Assembly (NCBI RefSeq): GCF_016481275.1
Contig: NZ_JAEMNW010000002.1
Location: 620,001 to 684,000 of the forward strand
Length of the DNA: 64,000 bases
Source: Antrihabitans auranticaus
Lineage (GTDB): Bacteria; Actinomycetota; Actinomycetes; Mycobacteriales; Mycobacteriaceae
Reading direction: 5' to 3'
Made by a program: the position numbers and the translations under genes. Shown here one piece after another: positions 34,449-42,994 of this stretch. Numbering within the stretch: the stretch's first letter is position 1; the number at the start of each line of letters is the position of its first letter. Under the pieces are notes generated by a model that worked only from the letters and a program-made list of their open reading frames with translations, was not told where the DNA came from and searched no databases.

Positions 34449-35363
34449 TTAGGGCGTCGCGTGGACGGGTTCGGGGACCCGATTCGGTGCGGCGGGCACG
34501 ATGATCGGCGGGGGAGGAACGTTGCCCTCGGGAACACCGAAGATGGCGGCCTTGACGATTCCGAGCTTGGACGTGACGGCTACCTCGGCGTCGGGCCGAG
34601 CCACCACGAACGAGAGAATCCAGACGCACGTCAGGGCAAGCCCGAGACTCACCAGCCACGCCAGATGGGTAACCACCAGCGGCGCATCGAGATTCAGTGC
34701 CGTCCACACCGGCCATGCCGTCGCACCGTTGGCGAGGCCGTCGGCCATCGGGATGAGAAGGACGACCAGTCCGATGCGCCATCCGGGTAGGAACGGTTTG
34801 AGCCGGTAGATCAGCGCGCCGGCTACGAGCGGCATGACCGGGTTGACGCACACCCACCACAGAGGCAGGCCCCAGAAGTTGAGTGGTTGCGGGCCGTAGT
34901 ACTCGTAGGCACCCATGAGCACGCCTGGGCTCTCCAGAACGATGTTGATGCACACGTCCATCACATAGAGCCCGAACAAACCTTTCACAGTGATGCCGTT
35001 GGTGAAGATCCGATAGGCCAGGTACGCGAGTCCACCGACGTACCAGATGTAGACAAAGTTGATGAAGAGCGGGAAGTCGCGTCCCATCGACGAAAACGTC
35101 GTCAGCAGTGCGCCTTCGCGGATGTAGACCAGGCCGAGTACGTCGACGATGGGCTCGAACAAGCAGGCAAGTCCGCCGCCCACGAGGCATACCGCCAGGA
35201 GTGGTCCCTTGCCGGTGAGCAGGTGTTTGACCGCGAAGAACACGCCGACCACCACGGGTAACCCGAGAAAGATCGTGAAGATGATCTCTGCCGCGTACGG
35301 CATTTCGGTCGTGGGATGGGCCGGAATTGCCGGTGCAGCAAGGAATTTGTCCGAGAAGGTCAA
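34449..35363 (-). CDS. Polytopic membrane protein, relative of the protein at 47173
   Basis: 304 residues from TTG 35363, supported by AAGGAG 5 nt upstream. About seven membrane helices. The central segment SPGVLMGAYEYYGPQPLNFWGLPLWW is nearly repeated in the protein at 47173-48162 (HPGVIMGAYEYYGTQPFEFY), and both carry an early FEPIVDVLG/GEPMLDLVG motif. The D/E/N-rich membrane motif recalls the AveC-like protein at 17545 at lower similarity. Function unknown; a membrane enzyme on a lipid is plausible. First gene of the ten-gene minus-strand run. Confidence 0.65.
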   Translation of the reverse strand: MTFSDKFLAAPAIPAHPTTEMPYAAEIIFTIFLGLPVVVGVFFAVKHLLTGKGPLLAVCLVGGGLACLFEPIVDVLGLVYIREGALLTTFSSMGRDFPLFINFVYIWYVGGLAYLAYRIFTNGITVKGLFGLYVMDVCINIVLESPGVLMGAYEYYGPQPLNFWGLPLWWVCVNPVMPLVAGALIYRLKPFLPGWRIGLVVLLIPMADGLANGATAWPVWTALNLDAPLVVTHLAWLVSLGLALTCVWILSFVVARPDAEVAVTSKLGIVKAAIFGVPEGNVPPPPIIVPAAPNRVPEPVHATP

Positions 35364-35593
35364 TGTGACTCCTTCGGTCCGCAGGAAAGTCCGCCGGATG
35401 GCGGAGGGGAGACGGACGAGACGCCGCTGGGTCCGTCGCTGGCCTGTGACCGAGGCTACATGGTGGGTGAGCGGTATTTCAAGAGTGAAAATTGGTTCAT
35501 TTTAAATTTACTGGCTCTGCGCGGCATGGTTGAATGAAAGAACGATCAGCCCTGACAAGACTTTCAGTCTGCGATGATGGTGGGGTGGTGGAT

Positions 35594-36223
35594 ATGTCCC
35601 AGAACGTTGCTCCCACGCGCGGTGAGCGGCGGCGTGAAATCACGCGCCGAAAGCTGCTCGATGCAGGCCGTGCACTCATCGGCGAGCGTGGCGTCGCAGG
35701 TCTGCGCATCCAGGAAATAACGGAACTCGCAGACGTCGCGCTCGGTTCCTTCTACAACTATTTTCCAGCCAAAGAAGATCTGGTGGAAGCAGTTGTAGCG
35801 GAGAGTCTTTCGAGTCTGGCGGCTGCGACACTACCGGCTGAATGGGACGACGCCGATCCGGCAGAAGTTGTTGCTGCGGCGAATATGCGATTCGTACAGC
35901 TCGCTGGTGAAGACCCCGAATTTGCTCGGCTCGTGGTGAACCTCGTGCATGCGGACGACCTGTTTCTCGCAGCGACGTACCCATACGCGCGGACCGCGTT
36001 GGAGCGGGGGATCGACGCGGGCAGGTTCGTCGTTGCCGATATCGAGGTCGCTCTGACGGCGATCATCGGCGCGGCTCTCGCGCTTATTCGGGAGTTGCTC
36101 GCGGGTCGGCACAAGCCGGGGGCTGAGCTCGCGTTTGCGGGTCTGGTTCTGGCGTCGCTCGGACTGAACCCCCGCGAAGCCGCGGAGGTAGCCGCCAAAG
36201 CGGCGGATCGGTTGCAGGGATAA
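35594..36223 (+). CDS. TetR family regulator
   Basis: 209 residues from ATG 35594 (earlier in-frame starts at 35534-35588 are possible). HTH: RREITRRKLLDAGRALIGERG and VALGSFYNYFPAKEDLVEAV. The C-terminal half is Ala-rich (YARTALERGIDAGRF, AFAGLVLASLGLNPREAAEVAA). Divergent from the ten-gene run that starts at 35363, with a 230-bp AT-containing region between them, so it is the natural local regulator of that run. Ligand unknown. Confidence 0.87.
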   Translation: MSQNVAPTRGERRREITRRKLLDAGRALIGERGVAGLRIQEITELADVALGSFYNYFPAKEDLVEAVVAESLSSLAAATLPAEWDDADPAEVVAAANMRFVQLAGEDPEFARLVVNLVHADDLFLAATYPYARTALERGIDAGRFVVADIEVALTAIIGAALALIRELLAGRHKPGAELAFAGLVLASLGLNPREAAEVAAKAADRLQG

Positions 36224-36315
36224 GTCCGGTTCGCGTCGAAACATCTTGTCGAGCAGGCGGTTGCGCGAGCGGCGTGCGAGTCGCGTAAACGGCAAGCGCC
36301 TGGTCGACGGGATTC

Positions 36316-37719
36316 CTACACCTCGGAGAGAACCTGGTCGAGGGCGAGCACCGCCTCGAGTTCGTCGAGCGCTTCTCCGGTGTAGACGGCAAGTTTCTGC
36401 ATGCTCGGCATCGAGAAGCGGCAGCCGGTGAAGCCGATGTCGACCTGGCCTGCGTAGCTGGACATCGTGATGTTGAGTGCCTGGCCGTGAAACAGCACCG
36501 ACGGACCGTAGATCTGTTCGACGCGAGCGCCGTTGAAGTACAAGCGTTCCCGGGGGCCGGGAACGTTGGAGATGACGAGGTTGGCTGCGGGTTTGACCCG
36601 TCCGCCAAGGCCCAGTATCGCCTGCGTGATGTATGGCCCGACCAGCATCATGGTGAACGGAGCGACCGCGGCGGCCGGAAGAGACTCGTGAACAGCCTTG
36701 CCGGCGGCACTCGACTCGCGAACAGCGTGTAGGCGCGCGAGCGGGTTGTCGAGGTCCGTGCGCAGGCGGGCATAGATGAATGCGAGAGCGTTTCCGACTC
36801 CAGCGTCACCGTTGACCCTGACGCTCACCGGCACTTGGCCAACGATAGACGTCTGCGGCAATGCATCGAGCTCGGCCAAGTAGCGGCGCATGGCTCCACC
36901 GGTTATCGCGAGGAATACGTCGTTGACGGTTACGTCTGTGGCCTTTGCGATCTTCTTGAACCTGACGAGGTCGTAGTGCTGGGTCGCGAACCGACGTTGC
37001 TTCCGTATGCGTCCGTTGAAGATCGTCGTCGGCGACTGAAACGGTCCGGTAAGGCCGGGAACCCCACCTGTCCGGATCGCGCGAATCATCTTGATGAGCG
37101 CCCAGGTAGCTATGCATGTTGAACCGACTACCTGTCGAGCCGTCGCGATTCGGCTCAGAGTGTTCGGTGGTGCAGGCGTTGTGGCGACGGGTCGGTTGCC
37201 TCGAATTCCGGTTGCCCATGGCGGCAGGAGGCCCGTTGCGTCAGCGTCGGTGGTGAAGACGCGTTCGATCAATTGCGCTGCTGCGACGCCGTCCAATTGA
37301 CCGTGGTGGAACTTCATGTAGATCGCGAACCGTCCGTCTGCCAGGCCTTCGATGACGTGGACTTCCCACAGCGGCCGACGTTGGTCGAGGCGGTGCGACT
37401 GTAGCCGCGAAACAAGGATCCCCAGCTCTCGTTCGCCGCCGGGTGCAGGTAGTGCGAGGTGGCGCAGATGGTAGTCGAGGTCGATCTCGTCGTCGGGAAC
37501 CACGTTCCACGCGGGGACGGGGTACTTGCGGAGGCGATAGTTGAACGGCGCTGCGAACTTCTTGTTCTGTCGCCACTGTTCGACGAAGTCGCCGACGTAC
37601 GACGGCGCTGCGCCGGGAGGTGGTGAGAGTATCAGCAGCGGCCCGAAATGTGCTGGCGCGTCGCGCTTCTCGACGTGAAACCACGCGGCGTCCATTGGTT
37701 TGATGGCGATCTTTGCCAT
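36316..37719 (-). CDS. Wax ester synthase/diacylglycerol O-acyltransferase (WS/DGAT)
   Basis: 467 residues. The condensing motif HHxxxDG is present as HHGQLDG (138-144). Further family blocks are MDAAWFHVEKRDAPAHFG at the N-terminus, PLWEVHVIEGL and VISNVPGPRERLYFNGARV. These cytosolic, membrane-associated enzymes esterify acyl-CoA to long-chain alcohols or diacylglycerol to make storage lipid. It is a full-length member. Its presence next to an mce import and oxidation block suggests storage of imported carbon or trapping of a hydroxylated product. Divergent from the hydratase at 37891 over AT-rich elements. Confidence 0.92.
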   Translation of the reverse strand: MAKIAIKPMDAAWFHVEKRDAPAHFGPLLILSPPPGAAPSYVGDFVEQWRQNKKFAAPFNYRLRKYPVPAWNVVPDDEIDLDYHLRHLALPAPGGERELGILVSRLQSHRLDQRRPLWEVHVIEGLADGRFAIYMKFHHGQLDGVAAAQLIERVFTTDADATGLLPPWATGIRGNRPVATTPAPPNTLSRIATARQVVGSTCIATWALIKMIRAIRTGGVPGLTGPFQSPTTIFNGRIRKQRRFATQHYDLVRFKKIAKATDVTVNDVFLAITGGAMRRYLAELDALPQTSIVGQVPVSVRVNGDAGVGNALAFIYARLRTDLDNPLARLHAVRESSAAGKAVHESLPAAAVAPFTMMLVGPYITQAILGLGGRVKPAANLVISNVPGPRERLYFNGARVEQIYGPSVLFHGQALNITMSSYAGQVDIGFTGCRFSMPSMQKLAVYTGEALDELEAVLALDQVLSEV

Positions 37720-37815
37720 GAGAACATCTCCTCTTCGAAGCTGGGTGAAGCAGGATGCTCACACGAGACATACGCGTCGTTGGATAGTCGTGTGCGGTAC
37801 GAAGTGTAGTCTAAT

Positions 37816-37888
37816 ATAGATTAAATAATAGTACGAGCTCTGTGTCGATTGCCACGGATAATCGAATAGATTCGATGATAGATTAAAT
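37816..37888. promoter_or_regulatory. Divergent promoter with three TAGATT elements and a palindrome
   Basis: ATAGATTAAAT at 37816-37826, ATAGATTCGAT at 37866-37876 and ATAGATTAAAT at 37878-37888 lie between WS/DGAT and the enoyl-CoA hydratase. The middle one forms a perfect palindrome ATCGAAT-AG-ATTCGAT (37861-37876). The last ends 2 bp before the hydratase ATG, leaving no normal ribosome site, so the hydratase may be translated from a nearly leaderless message or its start may lie elsewhere. Confidence 0.5.
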
Positions 37889-37890
37889 TC

Positions 37891-38670
37891 ATGGTACAAC
37901 CTTCCACGTCCATCGACGCGGGCCTGGGCATCCGGACCGACGTCTCTAACCGAGTCCTGCGAGTGACGATCGACCGACCGGATCGTCGTAACGCATTGTC
38001 ACGCAGCGATTTCGAATCGATCGCGGAGGTTCTCCAGTCGACGCGAGAGATGGCTGACGTGGCGGTACTGACCGGGGGAGGCGAATTCTTCTGCGCCGGA
38101 GCTGACCTGTCTACCGTCTCCGACCTGTCGGACGACGACGTGGCCGCTCTCATGGACGCGGCGGAGGCAGCGGTCAGGGCAATCCGCGACTTCCCCGGTC
38201 CTGTGATCGCCGCGATCAACGGACCCGCGGTCGGCATCGGAGTTTCCTTGGCCGTTGCATGCGACCTCACGGTCGCCGCGCGTTCCGCCTACTTCCTGCT
38301 CGCGTTCACCCGAATCGGACTGATGCCGGACGGTGGGGCCACCGCGACGATCCCCGCTGCGGTCGGTCGCGCGCAAGCGATGCGGATGGCGTTGCTCGGT
38401 GATCGGGTCGGCGCCGCGGAGGCGGTTCGCATCGGCCTGATCAACCGAATGTGTGACGACGACGTTCTCGACGTCCGGGTCGACGAACTCCTCGCACACC
38501 TTGCCACCGGTTCCGTCGCCGCGTTTCGCTATACCAAGCATGCGATCAACGCTGCCACGCTCGGTGAGTTGGAGGCCGCTTTCGCGCGTGAGCGGACTGG
38601 GCAACTGTCGCTGGCTGCATCCCCTGAATTTCAGGCGGGTGTCGCAGCTTTCCGCACTCGCGGAAATTGA
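37891..38670 (+). CDS. Enoyl-CoA hydratase/isomerase family protein
   Basis: 259-residue crotonase-fold protein. Oxyanion-hole segments: VLTGGGEFFCAGADLSTV and INGPAVGIGVSLAVACDLTVAA. The second active-site region reads FTRIGLMPDGG and lacks the obvious hydratase glutamate, resembling PaaG-like isomerases instead. C-terminus is FQAGVAAFRTRGN. No Shine-Dalgarno sequence precedes ATG 37891; the upstream bases are an AT-rich element. A perfect palindrome follows the gene before the phytoene-desaturase-like gene. Confidence 0.87.
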   Translation: MVQPSTSIDAGLGIRTDVSNRVLRVTIDRPDRRNALSRSDFESIAEVLQSTREMADVAVLTGGGEFFCAGADLSTVSDLSDDDVAALMDAAEAAVRAIRDFPGPVIAAINGPAVGIGVSLAVACDLTVAARSAYFLLAFTRIGLMPDGGATATIPAAVGRAQAMRMALLGDRVGAAEAVRIGLINRMCDDDVLDVRVDELLAHLATGSVAAFRYTKHAINAATLGELEAAFARERTGQLSLAASPEFQAGVAAFRTRGN

Positions 38671-38674
38671 GGAG

Positions 38675-38692
38675 TACGTACGGAAGTACGTA
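38675..38692. promoter_or_regulatory. Perfect palindrome TACGTAC-GGAA-GTACGTA
   Basis: Seven-base arms at 38675-38681 and 38686-38692 around GGAA, located 5 bp after the hydratase stop and about 90 bp before the next ATG. The size and symmetry fit a dimeric-regulator operator better than a terminator. No second copy was noticed in the window. Confidence 0.45.
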
Positions 38693-38780
38693 TCCCATCG
38701 GAGTCGGTGCGCAAGTCTGCGCGTGAGGATTGGTTGGACGCTGTTTGTCCATTCCGCTCCGAGATCGAAGGACTCGCTAC

Positions 38781-40484
38781 ATGTCGAAACCTCCCCAAAC
38801 TCCACGCGAGGCTGACGTCGTTGTCGTCGGCTCAGGCCACAACGGACTTGTCGCTGCTGCGTATCTGGCCCAGTCCGGCCTCGACGTGCTCGTGGTCGAG
38901 GCTTCGCCGACCGCCGGCGGAATGACGTCGACCAATCCGTTCACTCCGGAAGCGCCGGAGTACATGATCAACGAGGCATCGATCCAGGCGTCGTTGTTCC
39001 GCACGACAACGATCGACAAGGACCTCGGTTTGTCGAAGAAGCACGGTCTACGTCAGACCGTCATCGATCCGGCGCACTTCCAATTGGCCGCTGATGGAAG
39101 CTCTTTGGGCCTCTGGCGCGATCCGCGCAAGACCGCTGCGGAACTCGAGTACTTCTCGAAGAAGGATGCGCGGGCGCTGCTGGAGCTGTACGAGGTCATC
39201 GACGCCGCCGTCGACATCGGCCTGCCGATGATGCAGACCAATGTCACGCGTCCGGAACTGCTGAAGATCATGAAAGCGGTCAAGGGCGTCGCGAAGAACC
39301 GGAAGCAACTCATCAACGTCGGCCGCTGGATGTCCAGTTCGCAGGCCGAGGCGATCGAGGAAAGCTTCGAGCACGACATGATTCGGGCGCCGTTGCTGAC
39401 GTCGCTGCCGTTCATGCCGTTCGACGCCGACATGAGCGGCTGGTCGCTGATCTATCTCGGCGTCCTGAGCAAGTACGGCGTTGCGATGTTCCACGGTGGC
39501 ACGGGTTCGCTGCCCAAGGCATTGATCAAGGTGATCGAGTCGCATGGGGGCCAGGTCATCACGAGTTCGCCGGTCGAGCAGCTGATCATGAACGGCAACC
39601 GCTGCACTGGTGTGCGCGTCGCGGGTGGTCAGGAAATCCTCGCGCGGCGCGGTGTTCTGACCGCGTGCAGCCCCAAGACGACACTGACCCGGTTGTTGCC
39701 TGCGGGTGTGCTGGAGCCGAAGAAGCAGAACGCTGCCGACCACATTCCGACCAAGAAGCGTGGGATCGCCGACTACAAGTTGAACGTCGCACTGTCCGGC
39801 AAGATCGACATGAGCAAGCACGAGAAGTGGCGCGGTGACGGTATCGACCTGCGGCTGGCGTGCAACTGCTATCACACCTACGAGCAGGCGCTCGCCGCCG
39901 CGCGCTCGTGCGTGCGCGGTGAGGTTCCGGACGCGATTCCGGGTCTCGCGCAGGTGACGAATGCGTTCGACCCGTCGATGTCGCCGAAGGGCAAGGACCT
40001 GTGGTGGTTCTGGACGGGTCTGACCCCGTCGATTCCGCGTGATGGCTGGGATGTGGCACGCAAGGAAATCACCGAGAGTGTGATCCGCGACGCGGAGCAG
40101 TACTACAAGGGCGTCGAGAGCCTGGAGATCGCGCGCCGTCCGCTTGCCCTGCCTGACATCGAGGAGCGGTTCTGGGCGATCGACGGCAGCGTCTATCACG
40201 TCGACCCGACGATTACGCGCTTCGGTCCGAACAAGCCGGTCGCGGGCTTCGCGGGCTACAAGACCCCCGTCGACGGCCTGTTCCTAACCGGATCGGGTAC
40301 ACACCCGGTCGCGGGAATCAGTGGAATGCCAGGTCAGAACGCCGCGCGCACAATGCTGAAGCAGTTCGCCCGTGAAGATCGGGGTGGTCGGTTGGGCATC
40401 CTGACCGACAAACTGCGCCGGGAAAAGTCGACGAGTGTGTACGACAGTGGCCCGAACGATGCGTTCCCTGCTGTGCGGTCCTGA
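38781..40484 (+). CDS. Phytoene desaturase-like FAD oxidoreductase, second long copy
   Basis: 567 residues from ATG 38781. FAD-binding N-terminus VVVVGSGHNGLVAAAYLAQSG, VVEASPTAGGM, C-terminal FAD motif LFLTGSGTHPVAGISGMPGQNAA. Clearly homologous along its length to 30539-32161, with the same DPAHFQLAADGSSLGLWRDPRKTAAEL block, but 27 residues longer, mainly at the C-terminus. Probably acts on a related substrate or a consecutive step. Transcribed after the hydratase; the LuxR-type regulator follows on the same strand. Confidence 0.88.
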   Translation: MSKPPQTPREADVVVVGSGHNGLVAAAYLAQSGLDVLVVEASPTAGGMTSTNPFTPEAPEYMINEASIQASLFRTTTIDKDLGLSKKHGLRQTVIDPAHFQLAADGSSLGLWRDPRKTAAELEYFSKKDARALLELYEVIDAAVDIGLPMMQTNVTRPELLKIMKAVKGVAKNRKQLINVGRWMSSSQAEAIEESFEHDMIRAPLLTSLPFMPFDADMSGWSLIYLGVLSKYGVAMFHGGTGSLPKALIKVIESHGGQVITSSPVEQLIMNGNRCTGVRVAGGQEILARRGVLTACSPKTTLTRLLPAGVLEPKKQNAADHIPTKKRGIADYKLNVALSGKIDMSKHEKWRGDGIDLRLACNCYHTYEQALAAARSCVRGEVPDAIPGLAQVTNAFDPSMSPKGKDLWWFWTGLTPSIPRDGWDVARKEITESVIRDAEQYYKGVESLEIARRPLALPDIEERFWAIDGSVYHVDPTITRFGPNKPVAGFAGYKTPVDGLFLTGSGTHPVAGISGMPGQNAARTMLKQFAREDRGGRLGILTDKLRREKSTSVYDSGPNDAFPAVRS

Positions 40485-40577
40485 CAACCGAAGATCAGAG
40501 AGCGGGTGTCGGCAACGGCGCCCGCTCCGCCCCGTGCGCTGAGGAAGTTTGCAAATCTACGCTGAAGTAGAGAATCT

Positions 40578-42920
40578 ATGGTGATGGTCGCAGCCGTAGC
40601 AGGACCGAAAGCCTCGCCTGGACTCCCGCACGAAACGACGAGTTTCGTCGGCAGAAGACGCGAACGCGGCGAGATCCGGCAACTCCTCAGCGACGCGCGG
40701 CTGGTGACGCTCACGGGGTTCGGTGGTGTCGGCAAGACCCGACTGGCGTTGCGTACGGTCGCCGACCTGCGCCGCGCGTTCGCCGACGGCGTCTACTTCG
40801 TCTCGCTCGCGTCGATCAGCGATCCTGCGCTGCTGACACAATCCGTGGCATCCGCCCTCGGTCTGCAAGCACGTGTCCAGCGGGCCGGACCCGACTGGCT
40901 CGCCGAGTACCTCCTGGAGAAGGAGGTACTTCTCGTCCTCGACAACTGTGAGCACTTGGTCGACGCTGCCGCCGAGTTGGCTGACACGCTCCTGCGTCGC
41001 TGCGCCCGGGTCCGCATTCTTGCCACGAGCCGGGAACCGCTGCGCATCGACGGAGAGACAGTCCACGCCGTTTCGCCCCTGAGCCTTCCGCCGGTGAACG
41101 TCGGGGGCTCGTCGTCGGCATTGCACGCTTTCGAGGCGGTCAGCCTGTTCATCGACAGGGCCAAGGCAGTCGCGCCTGATTTCGAGCTGTCCGATGCCAA
41201 CGGCGCGGCGATCGCCGAGGTCTGCGCAAAACTCGAGGGCATTCCGCTTGCGATCGAGCTCGCTGCCGTGCGCCTGCGCACGATGTCGCCCGCCGAGCTT
41301 GCGGGAAACTTGACCGGTCGCTGGGCCTTGCTCACGAGGGGAAGCCGAACTGCCCCGGACCGGCAGCGCACCATGGCGGCCTGCATCGAATGGAGTTACG
41401 AGCTGTGCACCGACGCGGAGCGCGACGTGTGGGCCGCGGTCTCGGTGTTCTTCGACGGTTTCACACTCGACGCGGCGGAGTCGGTGTGCGCCGGTGTGGC
41501 CGACGAGCCGCTGGGCGACACCATCGCGTCGCTTGTCGAGAAGTCGGTGCTCACGGCTCAAAAGTATGACGCGCGAACCAGATTCCGTCTGCTTCCCCCG
41601 CTTCGTCATCGCGGTCTGAAGCGGCTCGAGGAATCGGGTGAGCTGACGGAATTCCGTCGGCGCCATCGTGATTGGTACGTCGCGCTGGCTCAGCTCGCAC
41701 ATCGAGACTGGATCAGCCAGCGGCAGGCGGAATGGATCCGCACGATGCGCCGGGAAACGGGCAACTTGCAGGCTGCGCTCGGATTCTGTTTTGGCGAACC
41801 CAACGAGGCCGAGCCCGGTCTGCAAATGGGTGCCGATCTGCACGAGTTCGGCCTTGCCGAGGGCCTGTTTCATCCCGGTTTGATGTGGTTCAAACGGTTG
41901 CTGCCTTTGTCGCCGCAGCCGACATTGACGCGCGCGTTGGCATTGCGGACGGCCTGTTGGTGGTCGGCGGCAAGTGGCGACATCGCCAGCTCGCTGCGCC
42001 TCTTGGTGGAGGGGCAGAGGGTTGCCGACGAGGTCGGCGGTCCGGTCGAGAATCTGTTCACGCAGACGGCAGGTTTCGTGGCATTGTTCAGCGGCGACAT
42101 CGAGCGTTCGATCGAGCTTTTCGACGAAGCGCTCGACGTGTTCCGGGAGGCTGGCGACACCTCCGAGATCACGCAGACGCTGTATCTGTTGCAGCTCGCA
42201 CACGTGTTCTCGGGCAATTTCGAACGTGCGATGGAGTGCTACGAAGAGTGCCGTGCGATCACCGAACCGGTCGACGAGAGTTGGGCCCGGGGCTATTCGA
42301 CGTGGATTGCCGGCTTCACCAGATGGAGCAGCGGTGCAGTCACCGAAGCCGAGAAGCTGTACAAGAGCGCGCTCGTGATTGCGCGTCGGATCGACGATCC
42401 GGTGGGAATCGGCCTCTGTCTGGAGGGACTCGGCTGGATTGCGGTGACGTCGGAGCCGGAGCGAGCGGCCATCGTGCTCGGTGCTGCCGACAGTGTGTGG
42501 GACCGGATCGAAACGTCGACTTCGGCGTTGCGTGGACTGTTCGTCCATCATCAAGGCGCACTCGCGACGGTCGCCGCGTCGCTCTCGGAGGCCGACCGCG
42601 ATGCGGCCTGGGCCCAGGGGCGTTCCTTGTCGATGGCGGAAGCGACGAAGTTCGCACTCGGTGAGACCGTGGCTCGCAAGCCGGCCGCAGCGGGGCCCGC
42701 GCGTTCGCCGTCGGGAGTACTGACCAAGCGCGAGAACGAAATTGCCACGTTGGTTGCCCAGGGCGTGAGCAACAAGGACATCGCCGAAAGGCTCGTCATC
42801 TCCAAGCGCACCGCCGAAACTCATGTCGAGAACATCCTCACGAAGCTCGGCTTCACCTCACGAAACCAGATCACCGTGTGGATGGGGGAGCAAGCCATCC
42901 CCGCGGGTGGGCGGGGCTGA
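40578..42920 (+). CDS. LuxR-family regulator with NB-ARC/AAA ATPase domain
   Basis: 780 residues. N-terminal STAND-type ATPase: Walker A GFGGVGKT (47-54), Walker B LLVLDNCEHL (118-127), then a winged-helix and TPR-like helical region. C-terminal LuxR HTH about 712-771 (LTKRENEIATLVAQGVSNKDIAERLVISKRTAETHVENILTKLGF). This is the architecture of the large ATP-binding LuxR activators of actinobacteria. TCTAC-N6-GTAGA (40556-40571) just before the ATG may be an autoregulatory site. Probably an activator of nearby lipid genes, but the ligand and targets are unknown. Confidence 0.9.
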   Translation: MVMVAAVAGPKASPGLPHETTSFVGRRRERGEIRQLLSDARLVTLTGFGGVGKTRLALRTVADLRRAFADGVYFVSLASISDPALLTQSVASALGLQARVQRAGPDWLAEYLLEKEVLLVLDNCEHLVDAAAELADTLLRRCARVRILATSREPLRIDGETVHAVSPLSLPPVNVGGSSSALHAFEAVSLFIDRAKAVAPDFELSDANGAAIAEVCAKLEGIPLAIELAAVRLRTMSPAELAGNLTGRWALLTRGSRTAPDRQRTMAACIEWSYELCTDAERDVWAAVSVFFDGFTLDAAESVCAGVADEPLGDTIASLVEKSVLTAQKYDARTRFRLLPPLRHRGLKRLEESGELTEFRRRHRDWYVALAQLAHRDWISQRQAEWIRTMRRETGNLQAALGFCFGEPNEAEPGLQMGADLHEFGLAEGLFHPGLMWFKRLLPLSPQPTLTRALALRTACWWSAASGDIASSLRLLVEGQRVADEVGGPVENLFTQTAGFVALFSGDIERSIELFDEALDVFREAGDTSEITQTLYLLQLAHVFSGNFERAMECYEECRAITEPVDESWARGYSTWIAGFTRWSSGAVTEAEKLYKSALVIARRIDDPVGIGLCLEGLGWIAVTSEPERAAIVLGAADSVWDRIETSTSALRGLFVHHQGALATVAASLSEADRDAAWAQGRSLSMAEATKFALGETVARKPAAAGPARSPSGVLTKRENEIATLVAQGVSNKDIAERLVISKRTAETHVENILTKLGFTSRNQITVWMGEQAIPAGGRG

Positions 42921-42974
42921 TCAAGCGGGGCGTCGATCAGGCTGTTGTGGAGGTGGGGGGTCGCGGTTCGGTCA

Positions 42975-42993
42975 GGTAAATGCCTGGTCGGCG
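42975..42993. repeat. Outlying fragment of the 83-bp repeat
   Basis: GGTAAATGCCTGGTCGGCG differs at one base from the GGTAAGTGCCTGGTCGGCG core of the array at 43955-44602. It ends just before the DUF559 stop, so sequence related to the array stands on both sides of that gene. The preceding 50 bases (about 42925-42974) also loosely resemble the repeat (GGTGGGGGGTCGCGGTT). Confidence 0.5.
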
Positions 42994-42994
42994 C

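Noticed and set aside
33307-35190. A 627-codon frame joining the APH-like gene to upstream sequence
   Set aside because: Upstream of 34422 it is the shadow of the membrane protein gene 34449-35363; ATG 34422 has a good ribosome site.
40557-42824. A 755-codon open frame on the minus strand
   Set aside because: It lies fully antisense to the LuxR-type regulator, whose ATPase and HTH motifs are intact; the antisense product is Arg/His-rich and matches no family. GC-rich coding DNA often leaves such frames open.
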